Source: M3007 sp044226205 (GTDB taxonomy: Bacteria; Bacteroidota; Bacteroidia; Chitinophagales; Saprospiraceae). From it: a stretch of 64,000 nucleotides of DNA. Below are positions 17,463-25,774 of this stretch, piece after piece (positions within the stretch are counted from its first letter, which is position 1; each line of letters starts with the position of its first letter). A model generated the notes under the pieces. The model saw only the letters and a program-made list of their open reading frames with translations, was not told where the DNA came from and made no database searches. The stretch is from positions 28,866 to 92,865 of the forward strand of contig JBGAHL010000021.1 in NCBI GenBank assembly GCA_044226205.1, given 5' to 3'. Made by a program: the position numbers and the translations under genes.

Positions 17463-19088
17463 TTGATCATATCAATGATCCTCTTTATGGAAAGAGTTAG
17501 CGCTCAAACCCCGCCGTCGAATTTTGTCTGGACCTGCGGCACAACCGCAGAAGCATCGGAGTCCCCGCAAGTTAATTTACCGGAGTCACCCATCTGCACC
17601 GACCCCAACGCGGTCAAATACATTCGGGTTGCCTTTCATTTTATCCGGGCCGAGCATTTTTTTGTCCGTTCGGTCTTCGACGACTGCCTGATCAATCCCC
17701 CTGTTTATCGGACCTATATTGGCTACGGTAATTTTACCGCCAACAGCGACGGCAACGGCGATTTAACTTACAACGGCTACCAACGCGCGGAAGACATAGT
17801 CGCCAAGGCAAATGAAGAATTAGCCCAAAATCAAAAACAATGGCGTGAAACCCCTGGGGTCAGTTACCCGGCTACCGCCCCACCCAATCCTTTGCGGTAT
17901 GTTTTGGTGGGTGTGTATTTTCATGCGAATGATGCCGCATTTGATCCGGATTTTTCGACGACAGATATTCATACCGCTTATGATGTCGGCGGCGACGAGG
18001 TACTCGACGTATATTGTATCAATAATGAGTATGAACCCTGGAATGGTCAGGGGCTGGGCGGTTCTTCCACAGATAAGTACGTTTTTTTGAACGACTATTT
18101 TATCTACCTGCGCCCCAATTGCCGGGAATGGTCTAAACAATTCTCCGGATCAAGTCTCAACCATGAAATCGGGCATTCGCTGTCGCTCTCTCATACTTGG
18201 GACCAAACTGATGGTTGCGATGATACACCCTACGGATATGTTTACGACCAGGTCACTTCTTCCGGCGGGTGCCTTCAAAACCAATTTGCCAACTGCTGGA
18301 AATATGATCCAGGCGTACCCGGTTGCCCGAAAAAGCCCTGCGACGAATGGCCCAAGGTGTCGAACAACATCATGGATTATAATCAATATTATTATCACGC
18401 CTACACACAATGCCAACTGGCGCGTATTCACAACGACTTAATAAACAATGGTAATACGTATATTCATTCCTGCAACGGCTGCGCGCCATCAAACGCGTTT
18501 TTCGACATCCGCGACCCGGTAAAAGTATGCCCCGAACAGTCGACTCCCAACGTTTGGCTCGAAGGCCAGGCTTGCCACAATGAAAACCGCTACCTGATTG
18601 AAATATGCGCGGTAAACGACGCGGCGCCGGATGATTGTGTAAGCGGTTACTGGAACTCGGGTTGGCAATCCGGTACGGTAGGCCGGATTAATTTGGCGAC
18701 CCTGTATAACTTCTCGCCTAACCGAACGTATCGAATCAGTTTGGAGGTGGACAATACCGATTGCCCCGGCAGCCATAAAAACGTTCGTCTTTTGCATACG
18801 GAAAGTTGCGATGTGCCGGTTCCTCCCTGCTGCATCGGGCTGTCGGTGGCCCCGAATCCGTTCAGCTCCGAGTTGACGATTTACTGGGAAGCGCCGGAAG
18901 AAGCGACGCTGAGTTTTTCCCTGGTACACCTGTTTACCAACCAGATAACGCCGCTGCGCGGCGCTTCGCCCACGCCTGTCGGACCGCAACAACAAACCTG
19001 GCCCACAAACGCGCTGCCATCGGGCAACTATGTCTTGCATACCTGGTACGCCGGACAACACTATTCTCAAAACCTTGTAAAACTCTGA
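17463..19088 (+). CDS. Secreted M43-like zinc metalloprotease with T9SS sorting domain
   Basis: The frame gives 541 residues from a TTG at 17463; the first in-frame ATG is 17475. Neither is convincing, since the signal peptide seems to begin upstream ('ALTLTLIISMILFMERVSAQ' is read from about 17448) and the natural ATG at 17365 is out of frame because of the heptamer repeat. Zinc motif HEIGHSLSLSH at 234-244 (Ser replaces the usual Gly), followed by DDTP and a Met-turn NIMDY (302-306), as in pappalysin/cytophagalysin (M43) peptidases. The C-terminus ('VAPNPFSSELTIYW' to 'YSQNLVKL') is a T9SS type A sorting domain. Extracellular protease, possibly currently off. Confidence 0.82.
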   Translation: MIISMILFMERVSAQTPPSNFVWTCGTTAEASESPQVNLPESPICTDPNAVKYIRVAFHFIRAEHFFVRSVFDDCLINPPVYRTYIGYGNFTANSDGNGDLTYNGYQRAEDIVAKANEELAQNQKQWRETPGVSYPATAPPNPLRYVLVGVYFHANDAAFDPDFSTTDIHTAYDVGGDEVLDVYCINNEYEPWNGQGLGGSSTDKYVFLNDYFIYLRPNCREWSKQFSGSSLNHEIGHSLSLSHTWDQTDGCDDTPYGYVYDQVTSSGGCLQNQFANCWKYDPGVPGCPKKPCDEWPKVSNNIMDYNQYYYHAYTQCQLARIHNDLINNGNTYIHSCNGCAPSNAFFDIRDPVKVCPEQSTPNVWLEGQACHNENRYLIEICAVNDAAPDDCVSGYWNSGWQSGTVGRINLATLYNFSPNRTYRISLEVDNTDCPGSHKNVRLLHTESCDVPVPPCCIGLSVAPNPFSSELTIYWEAPEEATLSFSLVHLFTNQITPLRGASPTPVGPQQQTWPTNALPSGNYVLHTWYAGQHYSQNLVKL

Positions 19089-19090
19089 CC

Positions 19091-20017
19091 ATGAAACGCC
19101 TTTTCCATTTCGGGGTCGTGTTTATGACGACCTGGCCGCTGCTTCTTTTTTCGCAAGCCACGCCGATGTTTGAAATGCCGATATACTTCGCGGATGCTCA
19201 GGGCAATCTGGATACTTTGGTAATAGGATACGACGTAAATGGGAGTATAGATAGTTTGAGCCCTATATTAGACGGTCCTCAAATACAGAATCCTTTTGAC
19301 AGTATCTTTGAGATAAGAGCAGCGCATTTTTGGGATGATGACGGAATGTCTAAGCGCGTCATTGGGGATTATGAAACATTTGTCGGTAGTACTTTTTGCG
19401 GGGGATCTGAAGGTATTCGCATTATAGCCTCCTGCAAGTACCCCCCGCTAACGATCTTCTACGACAGCACACGCCTGAGCCATCCGGACAGTTGTCGTAC
19501 GAGTACGATATTATCGCGGGATTGGGGAATATTCCAGTTACAGTATTGGTGGGATGCTGACGACTGGCACTGCATGAGCAAGACGGACAAGATCGTGGCC
19601 GATCTTCAACACCATATCTATTCCAATAGCGATGCGCTGACCGTGAACGCGGAAGTAGAAGGCCAGGGCGAAGTGGCTTTGCCGGCATTTTTTATGGAAT
19701 TTCGCGGCTGGGGTCCGTGTACGGATTCCACGATTCTGGACGCAAAACCACCCGACAAGGCGCCCGTGTCGCGTGTATTTCCCAACCCCTGTGCCTCGGG
19801 CGAGTTGGCCACGCTCGAATTATCGGCTCTTGCAGACGAGGAAGGTATTGTTTCGCTGTACACGACAGGGGGCGTATTGGTTCGTCGTACGGAATATTCG
19901 GCGGGTCAGGAGCGCGTTTTGTTGCCGACAGCCGGTCTTTCGCCGGGTTGGTACGCGGTGCTGCTGCGCGATCGGGAGGGGCGGATTGTCGGGGCAGCCC
20001 GGATGGGGGTGTATTAG
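19091..20017 (+). CDS. Secreted T9SS protein, tandem copy 1
   Basis: 308 residues from the ATG at 19091, 2 bases after the protease stop. Signal peptide MKRLFHFGVVFMTTWPLLLF SQ (1-22). Residues 49-113 are the variable centre ('VNGSIDSLSPILDGPQI', 'RAAHFWDDDGMSKRVIG'). Then a constant block with several Cys and 'FQLQYWWDADDWHCMSKTDK'. The C-terminal domain from 'VSRVFPNPCASGELATLEL' is a T9SS type A sorting signal. No known catalytic motif; I do not recognise the family. It is probably cotranscribed with the protease and is nearly identical at both ends to the next gene. Confidence 0.78.
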   Translation: MKRLFHFGVVFMTTWPLLLFSQATPMFEMPIYFADAQGNLDTLVIGYDVNGSIDSLSPILDGPQIQNPFDSIFEIRAAHFWDDDGMSKRVIGDYETFVGSTFCGGSEGIRIIASCKYPPLTIFYDSTRLSHPDSCRTSTILSRDWGIFQLQYWWDADDWHCMSKTDKIVADLQHHIYSNSDALTVNAEVEGQGEVALPAFFMEFRGWGPCTDSTILDAKPPDKAPVSRVFPNPCASGELATLELSALADEEGIVSLYTTGGVLVRRTEYSAGQERVLLPTAGLSPGWYAVLLRDREGRIVGAARMGVY

Positions 20018-20067
20018 CGCGAATACGCAGGACAACACTATTCTCAAAACCTTGTAAAACTCTGACT

Positions 20068-21000
20068 ATGAAACGTCTTTTCCATTTCGGGGTCGTGTTT
20101 ATGACGACCTGGCCGCTGCTTCTTTTTTCGCAAGCCACGCCGATGTTTGAAATGCCGATATACTTCGCGGATGCTCAGGGTAATCTGGATACTTTGGTAA
20201 TTGGGTACGATGACTTGGCCTGGAATGTTTACAACCCGACATACGACGGAGCCGAGATAACCGAGCCATTTGATAGTGTTTTTGAGGTTAGAGCAGCACA
20301 CTATGAAGATAACTGGGCTGATGGTTTTCAATGGTCTGATAGGATTGTCGGTTCATATGATCCATTCTTTGGAAGCCCTTGCGGAGTGTCGGAAGGCATA
20401 CTCATAGTCGTCTCCTGTAAATATCCCCCGCTAACGATCTTCTACGACAGCACACGTTTGAGCCATCCGGACAGTTGTCGTACGAGTACGATATTATCGC
20501 GGGATTGGGGAATATTCCAGTTACAGTATTGGTGGGATGCCGACGACTGGCACTGCATGAGCAAGACGGACAAGATCGTGGCCGATCTTCAACACCATAT
20601 CTATTCCAACAGCGATGCGCTGACCGTGAACGCGGAAGTAGAAGGCCAGGGAGAAGTGGCTTTGCCGGCTTTTTTTATGAAATTTCGGAATTGGGGTCCG
20701 TGTACGGATTCAACGATCCTGGACGCAAAGCCGCCCGACAAGGCGCCCGTGTCGCGTGTATTTCCCAATCCCTGTGCCTCGGGCGAGTTGGCCACGCTCG
20801 AATTATCGGCTCTTGCAGACGAGGAAGGTATTGTTTCGCTGTACACGACAGGGGGCGTATTGGTTCGTCGTACGGAATATTCGGCGGGTCAGGAGCGCGT
20901 TTTGTTGCCGACAGCCGGTCTTTCGCCGGGTTGGTACGCGGTGCTGCTGCGCGATCGGGAGGGGCGGATTGTCGGGGCAGCCCGGATGGGGGTGTATTAG
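20068..21000 (+). CDS. Secreted T9SS protein, tandem copy 2
   Basis: 310 residues, paralogue of the preceding gene with the same signal peptide and C-terminal T9SS domain. Its centre differs ('DLAWNVYNPTYDGAEI', 'RAAHYEDNWADGFQWSDRIV') but aligns with copy 1 through shared FDS(I/V)FE(I/V)RAAH and SCKYPPL anchors. Two residues longer than copy 1. The gap from the copy 1 stop is 50 bases and carries the relic of the protease 3' end. Followed at 13 bases by a bidirectional terminator. Function unknown; surface-exposed or released through T9SS. Confidence 0.78.
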   Translation: MKRLFHFGVVFMTTWPLLLFSQATPMFEMPIYFADAQGNLDTLVIGYDDLAWNVYNPTYDGAEITEPFDSVFEVRAAHYEDNWADGFQWSDRIVGSYDPFFGSPCGVSEGILIVVSCKYPPLTIFYDSTRLSHPDSCRTSTILSRDWGIFQLQYWWDADDWHCMSKTDKIVADLQHHIYSNSDALTVNAEVEGQGEVALPAFFMKFRNWGPCTDSTILDAKPPDKAPVSRVFPNPCASGELATLELSALADEEGIVSLYTTGGVLVRRTEYSAGQERVLLPTAGLSPGWYAVLLRDREGRIVGAARMGVY

Positions 21001-21012
21001 GCAGCCACAAAA

Positions 21013-21049
21013 GAAAAAGCCGGCCAGGTCACCCCCCGCCGGCTTTTTC
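21013..21049 (+). terminator. Bidirectional terminator between the tandem genes and ompH
   Basis: GAAAAAGCCGGC (21013-21024) pairs perfectly with 21038-21049 around a 13-base loop; the A and T tracts serve both convergent genes. Confidence 0.87.
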
Positions 21050-21070
21050 ATTTCGCGAATCAATGGCGCA

Positions 21071-21592
21071 TTAAAGCCCCAGTTTTTTCTTCACCAGTTC
21101 GGTCACGTCTTCCGAATCGGCAGCAAACAGCATAGCGCCGCTGCTGGTATCGAAGATCATGAGGTAGCCGTTTTCCTTGGCCACGGCTTTCACGGCCGTG
21201 TCGATTTTGTCGAGGATGGGCTGCAGCAATTCGTCGCGCCTGGCGGTCACTTTTTGCTGGGCATCTTCTTCGAATTTCTGGATGTAAGCCTGCTGTTTTT
21301 GCAGTTCTTCCTGGCGCTGGCTTGCCTGTACAGGCGTCAATTCGCCGGCATTGTATTCTTTTTCCAGTTGCTGATAAGCGGCCTGAAAGGCTCTGGTCAG
21401 CGAATCGTCGACAGCAGAGAGTTTATCGGCAAAAGCTTTGAGGTCGTCATTGGCTTTTTTCGTCTCGGGCAGCGACTCGAGGAGATTGCCCAGGTTCATG
21501 TGGCCGTATTTCGGCGCGGGGGTTTGTGCCGAAAGGACGGTGGCGCCCATCAGGCAGGTCAACAGGGTCAAAAATTTAAGTTTGCGGAACAT
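21071..21592 (-). CDS. OmpH/Skp-family periplasmic chaperone
   Basis: 173 residues. Signal peptide 1-22 (ends VLSAQ), then 'YGHMNLGNLLESLPETKKAN', the Skp start, a long charged coiled-coil arm ('QLEKEYNAGELTPVQASQRQ', 'EELQKQQAYIQKFEEDAQQK') and the C-terminal 'KIDTAVKAVAKENGYLMIFD' closing strand. Length and layout fit OmpH. It should hold unfolded outer membrane proteins in the periplasm. No bamA neighbour is seen. Confidence 0.9.
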   Translation of the reverse strand: MFRKLKFLTLLTCLMGATVLSAQTPAPKYGHMNLGNLLESLPETKKANDDLKAFADKLSAVDDSLTRAFQAAYQQLEKEYNAGELTPVQASQRQEELQKQQAYIQKFEEDAQQKVTARRDELLQPILDKIDTAVKAVAKENGYLMIFDTSSGAMLFAADSEDVTELVKKKLGL

Positions 21593-21804
21593 TGATGTAA
21601 AATGAGAGTTGTTTGTTCAAAAGAAACGAAAACGAGTGGCAAAAGTAACAAAAAACCGGTGGACGACGTGCGGAAAACGGCAGATAACCAGTTTATGGTT
21701 TCAAACGCCTTCGTTTCCGAAATTCAGCGGCGCAGCCAGCGTTTACGCAGGCCTAAACGTATTGATGCGGACAAACGTCCACCGCACGGCTTCCCCCTTT
21801 TCCG

Positions 21805-21812
21805 TATCTTTG
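21805..21812 (+). promoter_or_regulatory. Candidate -7 box before the CarboxypepD_reg-like gene
   Basis: TATCTTTG, perfect TAnnTTTG match, 24 bases before the GTG start at 21837. No clear -33 TTTG. Confidence 0.42.
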
Positions 21813-21836
21813 ATCTAATTTTTTAAAACTGCATTT

Positions 21837-22505
21837 GTGAAAAAACATCTTTTTCTCCTGATACTCAGCCTGGTAGGCGCAATTTCCTCCTTGCGCGCCC
21901 AGCAGCCGCAAACCACGCCGCCCAAACCGCAACTCATCCAGTTCTCGGGTATGCTGATCACGGATGCCGACGGACGACTCGTGCCCGTGCCCTATGCAAG
22001 TATCCACCTGCCCGACAAAGGCCGGGGGACCTACTCCGATTACCGGGGCTTTTTTACCCTCGTGGTGGAAAAAGGCGACAAGGTGCGCTTCAATTGCATC
22101 GGCTTCGAGCCGGTTACCATTCGTATTCCCGACACCCTGACCCAGGACCGCTACTCGGTCGTGCAACTCATGTCGGCCGATACCATCAACCTGCCCGAAA
22201 CGGTGATCTTTCCCTGGCCCTCGCGCGAACATTTCACCCTCGAATTTCTGCGCATGGACGTGACGCCCGAACTCCAGCGCCGCGCCGCCGAAAACCTGGC
22301 CAACGACTACCTCACCGAGGCCCGTAAAAATCCGGACATCGTGCCCTATGGCGGCCGCGAAAGCGCCAACTATTACCTCCGCCAGCAATCGCGCGAATAC
22401 GTGTACATCGGCCAGACGCCGCCGATGAATATTTTCAGTCCGCTCGCCTGGGGACAGTTTTTCCAGGCCTGGAAACGGGGCGATTTTAAAAAGAAAAAGG
22501 ACTAG
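21837..22505 (+). CDS. Secreted CarboxypepD_reg-like protein
   Basis: 222 residues with a GTG start, chosen because a signal peptide follows at once (KKHLFLLILSLVGAISSLRAQ). Residues 35-105 resemble a carboxypeptidase regulatory-like beta-sandwich: 'GMLITDADGRLVPVPYASIH', 'GRGTYSDYRGFFTLVVEKGD', 'KVRFNCIGFEPVTI'. The C-terminal half is charged and helical and ends KRGDFKKKKD. Such single-domain proteins are common in Bacteroidota envelopes; role unknown. Eleven bases ahead of a HEAT-repeat gene, suggesting a shared transcript. Confidence 0.74.
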   Translation: MKKHLFLLILSLVGAISSLRAQQPQTTPPKPQLIQFSGMLITDADGRLVPVPYASIHLPDKGRGTYSDYRGFFTLVVEKGDKVRFNCIGFEPVTIRIPDTLTQDRYSVVQLMSADTINLPETVIFPWPSREHFTLEFLRMDVTPELQRRAAENLANDYLTEARKNPDIVPYGGRESANYYLRQQSREYVYIGQTPPMNIFSPLAWGQFFQAWKRGDFKKKKD

Positions 22506-22516
22506 GCGGCCGCAAA

Positions 22517-23290
22517 ATGGCTTTTTACGACCTGGATAAAAAAGACCGCGACCAACTGGTGTCCCGCATCCAGTCCGAACTCGCCGCCGATTTGCATGCC
22601 GGCGACCAAGCGGCCGCGCTGCGTTATTTTTCAGACGAAGACACCTATATCCGAAAGGCGGCTTACCTGTCCATCGGCCGAATTTATGCCACGTATCCTG
22701 CGCTGCGCACGGCGACGCTCGCCTTGTTGAGCGATTTGTCGGACCACGACGACTTTCGCGTCCGGCAAACGGTCATCAACGCGGCCGGCGAAATTGCCAA
22801 AACCGATTTCGGTATCGTGCGGCATTTTTTTGATACGGGCCTGTTCGATGCCCACCATTCGCCCCGCAATGCCGTGATCGGATCCATCAAAAAGTCGGGC
22901 GCCGTCAACCCCGGCCCCGTGTTGCAATGGGCGCGGGAATATTTGCAGCACCCGGACAAGGAAATTCGCCGCGAGGTTTGTCACGGCATCGAGCTGCGCG
23001 GGCGCACCCATCCCGAGGATATTTTGCCGCTGCTGCGCGAATTGCAGCACGACAAAACGGCGCGGGTGCGCAACACCCTGGTACACGTCCTCGGCCAGAT
23101 TTCGTACCGCGAAGGCAGCCTGGAAAAAGTGCTTCAACACCTGCTGCACTGGGAAAACGCGCAACTGGTCGCCGATGCGCTCGACGAACTGGCGCGCATC
23201 CATCAGCGCGACAAGGATTTTATGGCCCTGTCGGAAAACGAAGCCATTGCCCTGATCGAACAGTATTTTCCCGACTTTCAAGCGGCATGA
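22517..23290 (+). CDS. HEAT-repeat protein
   Basis: 257 residues, cytosolic, no signal. Successive helical pairs such as 'YIRKAAYLSIGRIYATYPAL', 'DFRVRQTVINAAGEIAKTDF', 'KEIRREVCHGIELRGRTHPE' and 'TARVRNTLVHVLGQISYREG' match HEAT/PBS-lyase-like repeats, a scaffold for protein-protein contacts. Binding partner unknown. Its stop overlaps the ATG of the next gene (ATGA), so the two are likely coupled. Confidence 0.74.
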   Translation: MAFYDLDKKDRDQLVSRIQSELAADLHAGDQAAALRYFSDEDTYIRKAAYLSIGRIYATYPALRTATLALLSDLSDHDDFRVRQTVINAAGEIAKTDFGIVRHFFDTGLFDAHHSPRNAVIGSIKKSGAVNPGPVLQWAREYLQHPDKEIRREVCHGIELRGRTHPEDILPLLRELQHDKTARVRNTLVHVLGQISYREGSLEKVLQHLLHWENAQLVADALDELARIHQRDKDFMALSENEAIALIEQYFPDFQAA

Positions 23291-23742
23291 ATACCACAGT
23301 TGAAGAATTGAAAGCCGTGTTTAATCTGCTGCACGACGGCTCGATCACCGACGCCTCCGCGCTCGATGACGGCTTGCTTTTAACGATCGATTGCGCCTAT
23401 CTGGCCGCTTTGGTCCATCGGGAATTTACCAGTTTTCATATCCGCCTGACCGGACTGGAATATTTCGCCTTTCACCCCTGGGCTGACCCCGATTCGCAAA
23501 AAATTTCCGTGACGGATGTGGCAGACCTTGTTTCCATCGAACTGGAAATCCTGTCGGCCGACCATAATGGCGACACCGTGGCGGTCGCCTGCAAGGCCTG
23601 GAACAGCCCGCTTTTCAAGGGGGGAGAATTATTTATTCGCTGTAAAAAAATTGAATTGAACATGCAGAACGGGGAGCCGCTATCGCTGGAAAGCCTGGTG
23701 AAATACAGCAAACGATACTGGGATGCGTTTGGCGGCAAGTAA
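23287..23742 (+). CDS. Hypothetical protein coupled to the HEAT-repeat gene
   Basis: 151 residues; the ATG overlaps the previous stop codon by one base pair of codons (ATGA), so translation is probably coupled. The sequence is a mix of acidic strands ('LLLTIDCAYLAALVHREFTS', 'FHIRLTGLEYFAFHPWAD', 'LVSIELEILSADHNGDTVAV') that suggests a small compact beta domain. No recognised motif, signal or membrane segment. Function unknown; the context suggests a role with the HEAT protein. Confidence 0.62.
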   Translation: MNTTVEELKAVFNLLHDGSITDASALDDGLLLTIDCAYLAALVHREFTSFHIRLTGLEYFAFHPWADPDSQKISVTDVADLVSIELEILSADHNGDTVAVACKAWNSPLFKGGELFIRCKKIELNMQNGEPLSLESLVKYSKRYWDAFGGK

Positions 23743-23813
23743 AAAACAGTGATTTCCTAATGATTCCCCAACGCCTCCCTGCCCGACAACCCGCTACCGT
23801 TTCCTGTGTTTCG

Positions 23814-23844
23814 TTGCCGTTCTGCCGGGTGTCTTGTACCTTTG
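23814..23844 (+). promoter_or_regulatory. Candidate promoter of purF
   Basis: TTG (23814-23816), 20-base spacer, then TACCTTTG (23837-23844) followed by CGGC. Good Bacteroidota -33/-7 match, 28 bases before the purF ATG. Confidence 0.55.
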
Positions 23845-23872
23845 CGGCAGTTTTCCTCCACTTGACATACGC

Positions 23873-25765
23873 ATGAGCGACCAGATCCATCACGAATGCG
23901 GCATTGCCGTTATTCGCCTCCTTAAACCGCTTGAATTTTACCATAAAAAATACGGAACGGCCTTTTACGGACTGCAAAAAATGCAGCTCCTGTTGCAAAA
24001 AATGCGCAATCGCGGCCAGGACGGAGCGGGCATCGCCACCATCAAACTCAACCCAGTGCCGGGCACGCGCTACATCAGCCGCAAACGCTCGAATGCGCCC
24101 AACTACCTGACGGATCTGTTCGACATGGTCTGGGGCCGCCTCAAAGACATCACGCCCGAGCAATTCAACAATCCCGCCTGGCTCAAAGCCAATGTGCCCT
24201 ACGCCGGCGAAGTGCTCATGGGCCACCTGCGCTACGGCACCCACGGCGACAACTCCATCGAGCGGGTCCACCCTTTTCATCGGCAGAATAACTGGATCAC
24301 CCGCAACCTCCTGCTGGCCGGCAATTTCAACATGACCAATGTGGACGAGTTGTTCAACGAACTCGTCGAACTCGGTCAGTACCCCAAGGAAAAAAGCGAC
24401 ACCGTCACCGTGCTCGAAAAAATCGGGCATTTCCTCGACGACGAAGTGCAGCGCCTCCACACCTGGTACAAACCCGACGGACACGGCAACCAGGCCATCA
24501 ACCAGCTCATTTTTGACAACCTCGACATCCAGCGCCTGCTGCGCCGCGCCTGCAAAAAATTCGACGGCGGCTATGTGCTCGGCGGATTGCTGGGCCACGG
24601 CGACGCTTTCCTAATCCGCGACCCGCACGGCATCCGGCCGGCCTACTGGTATGCCGACGACGAAATCGTCGTCGGCGCTTCCGAACGCCCCGCCATCCAG
24701 ACGGTGTTCAATGTGCGTTTTGACAAGGTGCGCGAACTCCGGCCGGGTCACGCCCTCATCCTTAAATACAATGGTAAAGTGGACGAGCTCCCCTTTATCG
24801 ATGCGCCCGAAAAACGCGCCTGCTCTTTCGAACGTATCTATTTCAGCCGGGGCAACGACCGCGAGATTTATCTTGAACGCAAAAAACTCGGCGAGCAACT
24901 CGCCCGCCCGGCCCTCGAAGCCGTCGGTTTTGATTTCAAAAACACCGTTTTTTCCTTTATTCCCAATACCGCCGAAGCGGCTTTTTACGGGCTCGCGGAA
25001 GGGCTGGAAAAGGAAATGAACCTCGTCAAACAAGAACAACTGCTCAAAGCCAAGGGCAAATTGACGCCGGAAAAAGTGCAGGAAATACTTGCGCAGCACC
25101 CCCGCGTGGAAAAACTCGTGCACAAGGACGAAAAACAACGCACCTTCATCGCCGACCTGAAAAGCCGCAACGATATGGTGAGCTACGTGTACGACGTCAC
25201 CTACGGCCTGGTCGAAAACGACAAGGACACCCTCGTGCTGCTCGACGATTCCATTGTGCGCGGCACCACGCTGCGCGACAGTATTGTGAGCATTACGGCC
25301 CGTTTGAAGCCCAAAAAGATCATTATCCTGTCGAGCGCCCCGCAAATTCGCTACCCCGACTGCTATGGTATCGACATGTCGAAAATGAAAGATTTCGTGG
25401 CCTTCCAGGCCCTGGTGCAATTGCTGGAAGAAAGCGGGCAATCGCAGCTTTTGCAGGAAGCCTACCAGCGCTGCAAGGCTTCGGAAAATCTGCCCGCCGA
25501 GATGGTCCGCAACGAAGTGGCCCCGCTGTACGACCTTTTCGAGTACGACAAAATCAGCCAGCAAATCGCCAAAATCGTGCGGCACAAGGACATCAAACCC
25601 GAGGTTCAGGTGATTTTCCAGACCCTCGACGGGCTGCACGATGCCTGCCCAGGCAACACGGGCGACTGGTATTTCTCGGGCCGCTACCCGACGCCCGGCG
25701 GCAACCGTGTGGTGAACCGCGCGTTTATGAATTTTGTGGAAGACAAGGACGAACGTGCCTATTGA
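23873..25765 (+). CDS. purF: Amidophosphoribosyltransferase (PurF-like)
   Basis: 630 residues from the ATG at 23873, longer than the about 500 of typical PurF but as in the long Bacteroidota type. After a short N-terminal leader (MSDQIHHE) comes the class II glutaminase Cys9 in 'HHECGIAVI', then 'MRNRGQDGAGIATIKL' and 'GHLRYGTHGDNSIERVHPFH'. The phosphoribosyltransferase PRPP loop is 'LVLLDDSIVRGTTLRDSI'. It makes phosphoribosylamine, the first committed step of purine synthesis. The leader before Cys9 suggests N-terminal processing as in Bacillus PurF. A SAM hydrolase gene follows after 9 bases. Confidence 0.88.
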   Translation: MSDQIHHECGIAVIRLLKPLEFYHKKYGTAFYGLQKMQLLLQKMRNRGQDGAGIATIKLNPVPGTRYISRKRSNAPNYLTDLFDMVWGRLKDITPEQFNNPAWLKANVPYAGEVLMGHLRYGTHGDNSIERVHPFHRQNNWITRNLLLAGNFNMTNVDELFNELVELGQYPKEKSDTVTVLEKIGHFLDDEVQRLHTWYKPDGHGNQAINQLIFDNLDIQRLLRRACKKFDGGYVLGGLLGHGDAFLIRDPHGIRPAYWYADDEIVVGASERPAIQTVFNVRFDKVRELRPGHALILKYNGKVDELPFIDAPEKRACSFERIYFSRGNDREIYLERKKLGEQLARPALEAVGFDFKNTVFSFIPNTAEAAFYGLAEGLEKEMNLVKQEQLLKAKGKLTPEKVQEILAQHPRVEKLVHKDEKQRTFIADLKSRNDMVSYVYDVTYGLVENDKDTLVLLDDSIVRGTTLRDSIVSITARLKPKKIIILSSAPQIRYPDCYGIDMSKMKDFVAFQALVQLLEESGQSQLLQEAYQRCKASENLPAEMVRNEVAPLYDLFEYDKISQQIAKIVRHKDIKPEVQVIFQTLDGLHDACPGNTGDWYFSGRYPTPGGNRVVNRAFMNFVEDKDERAY

Positions 25766-25774
25766 TCCAGCCTT

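Larger units (their letters stand above)
19047..21000 (+). repeat. 977-bp tandem duplication
   Basis: Unit 1 is 19047-20023 and unit 2 starts at 20024. The unit begins inside the last about 40 bases of the protease gene, so a relic of that gene's 3' end separates the two copies. Ends are almost identical: about 187 bases at the left, and the last about 225 bases of the coding region show no difference. A central block (19234-19428 versus 20211-20411) is strongly diverged and differs in length by 6 bases. Confidence 0.92.
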
